DNA of 64,000 nucleotides from Streptomyces mayonensis (GTDB taxonomy: Bacteria; Actinomycetota; Actinomycetes; Streptomycetales; Streptomycetaceae). The stretch is taken from the NCBI RefSeq assembly GCF_018982965.1, contig NZ_JACBYP010000029.1:1-64000 (forward strand). The letters are read 5' to 3'. Shown here piece after piece: positions 60,500-64,000 of this stretch. The position numbers and the translations under genes are program-made. The notes under the pieces were generated by a model. It saw only the letters and a program-made list of their open reading frames with translations, had not been told where the DNA came from and did not search any database. How positions within the stretch are numbered: the first letter of the stretch is position 1; the number at the start of each line of letters is the position of its first letter.

Positions 60500-62062
60500 T
60501 CAGACCCCCGGCTCGGCCGCCACCCGGCCCGTCCGCACCGCGGCCACCAGCCGGGCGTGGTCCGCCTCCGTGCGGTCGGCGTAGGCGACGGCGAAGGCGG
60601 CGACCGCCTCGTCCAGTTCGCCGTTCTTGCCGCAGTAGCCCGCGACGGTCCGCGGGTCGGCGGTGTGCGCGTGGGCGCGGGCCAGCAGCGCGCCGGTCAT
60701 GCGGCCGTAGTCGTCCAGCTGGTCGGCGGCCAGCGCCGCCGGGTCCACGCTGCCCTTGCGGTTGCGGAACTGCCGCACCTGGAAGGGCCGCCCGTCGACC
60801 GACGTCCAGCCCAGCAGGATGTCGCTGACCACCTGCATCCGCTTCTGGCCCATGACGACCCGGCGCCCCTCGTGCACGGCCCCGGGCGCCTCGAACCCGG
60901 CGGCCGCCAGGTGGGGCAGGAGGACGGAGGGCCGGGCCTCCTTGACCTGGAGGACGAGCGGTCCGCCCCGGTGGTCCAGGAGCAGCACGACGTAGGACCG
61001 CGTGCCCACGCTGCCGGTGCCGACGACCCGGAAGGCGACGTCGTGCACCGCGTACCGGGCCAGCAGCGGCAGCCGGTCCTCGGAGAGCGTCGTCAGGTAC
61101 TCCTCCAGGGCGCCCGCGACCGCCGACGCCTCCGCGTCCGTGGCCCGGCGCAGCACCGGCGGGGCGTCCACGAAGCGCCGCCCGCCGTCCTCGGTCGGCT
61201 CGGTCGACCTGGCGGCGAAGCGCCCGCTGGTGTTGGCCCGCGCCTTCTCGGACACCCGCTCCAGCGTGCCGAGCAGGTCGTGGGCGTCGGTGTGGGAGAC
61301 GAGCTCCTCGTCCGCGATGGCGTTCCAGGCGTCCTGCGCGGAGAGCCTGGCCAGCAGCCGCATGGTGCGCCGGTAGGCGCCCGCCGCGTCGTGGGCGGCC
61401 TCGCGGCAGGTGTCCTCGTCGGCGCCGGCCTCCCGGCCCGCGAGGACGAGCGAGGCGGCGAGCCGCTTGAGGTCCCACTCCCAGGGGCCGTGCACGGTCT
61501 CGTCGAAGTCGTTCAGGTCGATGACGAGGCCGCCGCGGGCATCGCCGTAGAGGCCGAAGTTCGCGGCGTGCGCGTCGCCGCAGAGCTGGGCGCCGATCCC
61601 GGTCACCGGCGTGCGCGCCAGGTCGTACGCCATCAGGCCCGCCGAACCGCGCAGGAACGCGAACGGCGTGGCCGCCATCCGCCCGGTTCGTATCGGAGTG
61701 AGCGCGGGTATCCGGCCGCGGTGGGACTCCTCGACGGCGGCCACGGCGTCCGGCCGGGCGGCGTCCAGGCCGAGCGCGGCGTGCGCGGACCGCGGCACGC
61801 GCATGCGCAGGGCCTTGCCCTCGGCCTTCGCCGAACCGGCCGCGGGCCACCGCGCGAACCCCGGCACGACCGGCACCCGCACGCCCCCTCCGACGCTCCC
61901 CGCGCTCCCCGCGTCCGACCCGGCCACACTCCCCACGCTCCCCGCGCCCGACCCGGCCGCGTCCCGCGCGGCATCCGGGCCCGTACGCGCCCCCGGCACC
62001 GCCCCGACCGCCGTCACCGGCGCACCCGCACCCGTGCCCGTCCCCGCTGTCGCCCCGGTCAT
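60500..62062 (-). CDS. DUF2252 family protein
   Basis: A protein of 520 residues. DUF2252 (kinase-like fold) motifs: GDAHAANFGLYGD, VIDLNDFDETVHGPWEWDLKRLAASL and VLQVKEARPSVL, similar to aminoglycoside-phosphotransferase-like catalytic loops. The first ~65 residues are a Gly/Ala/Ser/Val/Asp repeat tail (GSVGSVAGSDAGSAGSVGGG). Substrate unknown. Confidence 0.88.
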   Translation of the reverse strand: MTGATAGTGTGAGAPVTAVGAVPGARTGPDAARDAAGSGAGSVGSVAGSDAGSAGSVGGGVRVPVVPGFARWPAAGSAKAEGKALRMRVPRSAHAALGLDAARPDAVAAVEESHRGRIPALTPIRTGRMAATPFAFLRGSAGLMAYDLARTPVTGIGAQLCGDAHAANFGLYGDARGGLVIDLNDFDETVHGPWEWDLKRLAASLVLAGREAGADEDTCREAAHDAAGAYRRTMRLLARLSAQDAWNAIADEELVSHTDAHDLLGTLERVSEKARANTSGRFAARSTEPTEDGGRRFVDAPPVLRRATDAEASAVAGALEEYLTTLSEDRLPLLARYAVHDVAFRVVGTGSVGTRSYVVLLLDHRGGPLVLQVKEARPSVLLPHLAAAGFEAPGAVHEGRRVVMGQKRMQVVSDILLGWTSVDGRPFQVRQFRNRKGSVDPAALAADQLDDYGRMTGALLARAHAHTADPRTVAGYCGKNGELDEAVAAFAVAYADRTEADHARLVAAVRTGRVAAEPGV

Positions 62063-62448
62063 CCCGGCCGCCCTCCCCGCCCTCGTTCCTCATCACCCGT
62101 GCCCGCCCGGACCGGGCTCCAGCGCCGCCGGCCGCCTGCGCGCCGCAGACGTCGTGGAGACGACCATGCCGGGCCGCAGACATCGTGCGCACCGCCTCCG
62201 TCGTACGCCGCACGGTCCCGCCCGCACCGCACCGACCAGCCGTCCCCGACCCGTCCCGAGCCCGTCCGGGCTCGTCCACGGGCCCCGCGCCGACGCGCCA
62301 CGACCGTACCCCCGCCCGCACCGCCGCACACCGGAGTCCGCCCCGCCCCCGGGTCCACGGACGCCTGAGACCTTCCTCACAGCGCACCACCCGAACACCA
62401 CCCCGAACACCACCCCGCGCACCCGGCGTTCCCCTGTGTCCGGACATG
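62063..62448. other. Intergenic region without a recognisable gene
   Basis: About 390 bp upstream of the DUF2252 gene and downstream of the tRNA. It contains short direct repeats (CCGCAGACGTCGTG / CCGCAGACATCGTG near 62145-62195, and CCGAACACCACC twice near 62391-62413). No biased reading frame seen. Confidence 0.5.
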
Positions 62449-62483
62449 CGAAAGCCCCCAGGTCCGAGACCTGGGGGCTTTCG
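62449..62483 (-). terminator. Terminator of tRNA-Leu
   Basis: Perfect 16-bp arms (62449-62464 and 62468-62483), loop CGA, starting 2 bp after the tRNA CCA end on the minus strand. Confidence 0.88.
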
Positions 62484-62485
62484 AC

Positions 62486-62572
62486 TGGTGCGCGAGGGGG
62501 GAGTTGAACCCCCACGCCCTTGCGGGCACTGGAACCTGAATCCAGCGCGTCTGCCTATTCCGCCACCCGCGC
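62486..62572 (-). tRNA. tRNA-Leu (anticodon CAG)
   Basis: 87 nt including the encoded 3' CCA. The acceptor stem GCGCGGG pairs with CTCGCGC next to the ACCA end, with one mismatch allowed. Anticodon stem CTGGA/TCCAG holds loop TTCAGGT with CAG at 62536-62538. A long variable arm (TGCCCGCAAGGGCGT) marks a class II tRNA, and the T arm is GGGGG-TTCAACT-CCCCC. It reads CUG, the main Leu codon of this genome. A hairpin terminator follows at once. Confidence 0.95.
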
Positions 62573-63122
62573 ATTGGGTGTGTCTTCCGGGCCTTTCCTT
62601 GCGGTGCGGCGCCTTCCGACACGAGAACATTAGCACGCTGCAAGGGGTGCGTTCACATCCCTTTACGGGCCGGGAGCAGGGCGCCCGCCCTCCTTCGGGC
62701 ACTCGTCGCGGTCCGTGCCCGTTCACGTATCAACCTCGTACCGGTACCGCCCGTCTACCCAGGAGCCGGTAGGGGTCCGCCGCGGGGTGCGGGACACTGG
62801 TCCGCGGCCGCCTCTACGATCCAGGGCATGAGGACCTGTGGAGGACCGTCCCGACGGTCCCCCGGGAGTTCGAAGGAGAGCTCCAGCGGGAACTCCGAGA
62901 GGCGTCGACACCCGTCGACCGGGCCGACAGGGGGAACCAGCCGATCGAGCGGCGCGTGGATACGATCAGTAAGCAGTACCAGGTGGGCAGTGCGCGAAAG
63001 AGCGCCCCGCACACCGGCAGTGCGCACGTCAGCACGGCGCACAGCGGCAGTACGCAGTGCAGTACGCAGTACGGCAACACGCAAGGCAGTGGACAGGACG
63101 GCAGCGACGGAGGAGGTGCCCC
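62573..63122. other. Upstream region of tRNA-Leu and fhaA
   Basis: 550 bp with the tRNA promoter on the minus strand and the fhaA promoter on the plus strand. The direct repeat GCAGTACGCAGT occurs in tandem at 63047-63058 and 63059-63070, inside a region full of CAGTRCGC-like words (63010-63090). No gene recognised. Confidence 0.5.
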
Positions 63123-64000
63123 ATGGGAGTCCTGAAGAAGTTCGAGCAGCGTCTCGAAGGTCTGGTCAACGGCACCTTCGCGAAGGTCTTCAAGTCCGAG
63201 GTGCAGCCCGTGGAGATCGCGGGAGCGCTTCAGCGTGAATGCGACAACAACGCGACCATCTGGAACCGCGACCGCACCGTCGTGCCCAACGACTTCATCG
63301 TGGAGCTGAGCACACCCGACTTCGAGCGGCTCAGCCCCTACTCCGGCCAGCTCGGCGACGAGCTGGCCGGCATGGTCCGCGACTACGCCAAGCAGCAGCG
63401 CTACACCTTCATGGGACCGATCAAGGTCAACCTGGAGAAGGCGGACGACCTCGACACCGGCCTGTACCGGGTGCGCAGCCGTACGCTCGCCTCCTCCAGC
63501 AGCCACCAGGGCGGCCCGGGGCCCGCGGGCCCCGCCGCTCCCCCCGCCCCCACCGGGCGGCCCGGCGCCCCGGGCGGCGGCTACGGCTACCCGCCGGCCG
63601 CCGCGCCCGCGGGCGCCCCGCCCATGCCGGCCGCGCCGCCGCCCGGCGGCCGCCCCGGCGGCTACGGCTACCCGCAGCCCGCGGGCGGCCAGCAACCCCC
63701 GGCCGCGCCCGCCCCCGGCGGACGCACGCGCCACTGGATCGAGATCAACGGCAACCGCCATCAGATCTCCCGCGCGACCCTCGTGCTCGGACGCAGCACC
63801 GAGGCCGACGTGCGGATCGACGACCCCGGCGTCTCCCGCCGGCACTGCGAGATCCGGACCGGAACGCCCTCGACGATCCAGGATCTCGGGTCCACCAACG
63901 GCATCGTGGTGGACGGGCAGCACACCACCCGCGCTACGCTCCGCGACGGCTCGCGAATCGTCGTGGGCAGCACCACCGTTATCTACAGGCAAGCCGAAGG
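63123..64000 (+). CDS. fhaA: FhaA: FHA-domain protein with DUF3662 (3' cut by window)
   Basis: 292 codons are visible. N-terminal DUF3662 (MGVLKKFEQRLEGLVNGTFAKVFKSEVQPVEIAGALQREC, ~1-120), a Gly/Pro/Ala/Tyr-rich linker with GYGYP repeats (~130-200), and a C-terminal FHA domain (ATLVLGRSTEADVRIDDPGVSRRHCEI, DLGSTNGIVVDG). FhaA binds phosphothreonine on PknB-type kinases and MurJ and controls peptidoglycan synthesis. The visible end IYRQAEG is the usual C-terminus, so probably only the stop codon is missing. In actinobacteria fhaB, pstP, rodA, pbpA and pknB normally follow. Confidence 0.93.
   Translation, partial: MGVLKKFEQRLEGLVNGTFAKVFKSEVQPVEIAGALQRECDNNATIWNRDRTVVPNDFIVELSTPDFERLSPYSGQLGDELAGMVRDYAKQQRYTFMGPIKVNLEKADDLDTGLYRVRSRTLASSSSHQGGPGPAGPAAPPAPTGRPGAPGGGYGYPPAAAPAGAPPMPAAPPPGGRPGGYGYPQPAGGQQPPAAPAPGGRTRHWIEINGNRHQISRATLVLGRSTEADVRIDDPGVSRRHCEIRTGTPSTIQDLGSTNGIVVDGQHTTRATLRDGSRIVVGSTTVIYRQAE

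Noticed and set aside
62185-62772. Plus-strand frame running over the tRNA-Leu region
   Set aside because: It covers a complete tRNA and its terminator in antisense, has no ribosome site and no codon bias.

Overview
The window is chromosomal DNA from a Streptomyces or very close relative. G+C is very high with strong G/C bias at third codon positions, GTG starts are common, ATGA/TGATG start-stop overlaps are frequent, and the gene order resembles what I remember of the S. coelicolor core around aspS, the two bkd operons and fhaA. Two perfect 14-bp parS sites (2590-2603 and 44450-44463) fit a location in the origin-proximal half of the linear chromosome. There is no rRNA, CRISPR array, transposase or integrase, and no biosynthetic gene cluster. 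One tRNA gene, tRNA-Leu(CAG), lies near the right end.

Layout. (1) 1-6.5 kb: C-terminus of a helix-turn-helix/zinc-ribbon protein, aspS, a PAS-GAF-SpoIIE-HATPase regulatory phosphatase, an AI-2E family exporter and a small secreted protein. (2) 6.5-15.7 kb: an accessory island. It holds degraded coding remnants, four small unknown genes including a four-helix membrane protein of the DUF4231/SLATT type, and a group made of a methyltransferase, an XRE regulator, an anti-sigma-like ATPase and a class I aminoacyl-tRNA-synthetase-like protein fused to an ASCH domain. It ends with a CmlR/Cmx-type chloramphenicol exporter preceded by a possible leader-peptide attenuator. (3) 15.8-28.8 kb: housekeeping genes: pirin, SseB-like protein, acyl-CoA dehydrogenase, M18 aminopeptidase, two small conserved proteins, nitrilase-fold hydrolase, maleylpyruvate-isomerase-like protein, GntR/MFS pair, D-Ala-D-Ala carboxypeptidase and a YtrA-type GntR/DUF1648 pair. 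(4) 28.9-44.5 kb: first branched-chain 2-oxoacid dehydrogenase operon (E1a-E1b-E2), a NarL-type response regulator, two divergent Ser/Thr kinases, the proteasome activator Bpa, a quinone oxidoreductase, a DrrAB-like ABC exporter and a K+ channel. (5) 44.5-55.8 kb: moeA and a mobA-like gene, second bkd operon with its Lrp/AsnC regulator, then a TetR regulator, 3-hydroxyacyl-CoA dehydrogenase and PaaN-like aldehyde dehydrogenase. (6) 55.8-64 kb: a TrmH/HTTM/DUF5819 operon, rhodanese, a J-domain-like coiled-coil protein, a DUF2252 protein, tRNA-Leu and fhaA, which is cut by the window end.

How the genes work together. The two bkd complexes make branched-chain acyl-CoAs, which are both fatty-acid/polyketide starter units and catabolic intermediates. 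The acyl-CoA dehydrogenase, hydroxyacyl-CoA dehydrogenase and PaaN-like enzyme belong to the same acyl-CoA economy. A shared palindrome (ACCGA-N4-TCGGT) upstream of both bkd operon 2 and the PaaN/HCDH divergon suggests one TetR protein links them. The kinases, Bpa and FhaA belong to phosphosignalling, proteolysis and cell-wall control. The most novel-looking material is the synthetase-like/ASCH group at 10-14.3 kb, the DUF4231 cassette at 7.1-9.6 kb, and several unusual short tandem repeats (7-bp array at 26201-26298, 6-bp array at 51598-51666).
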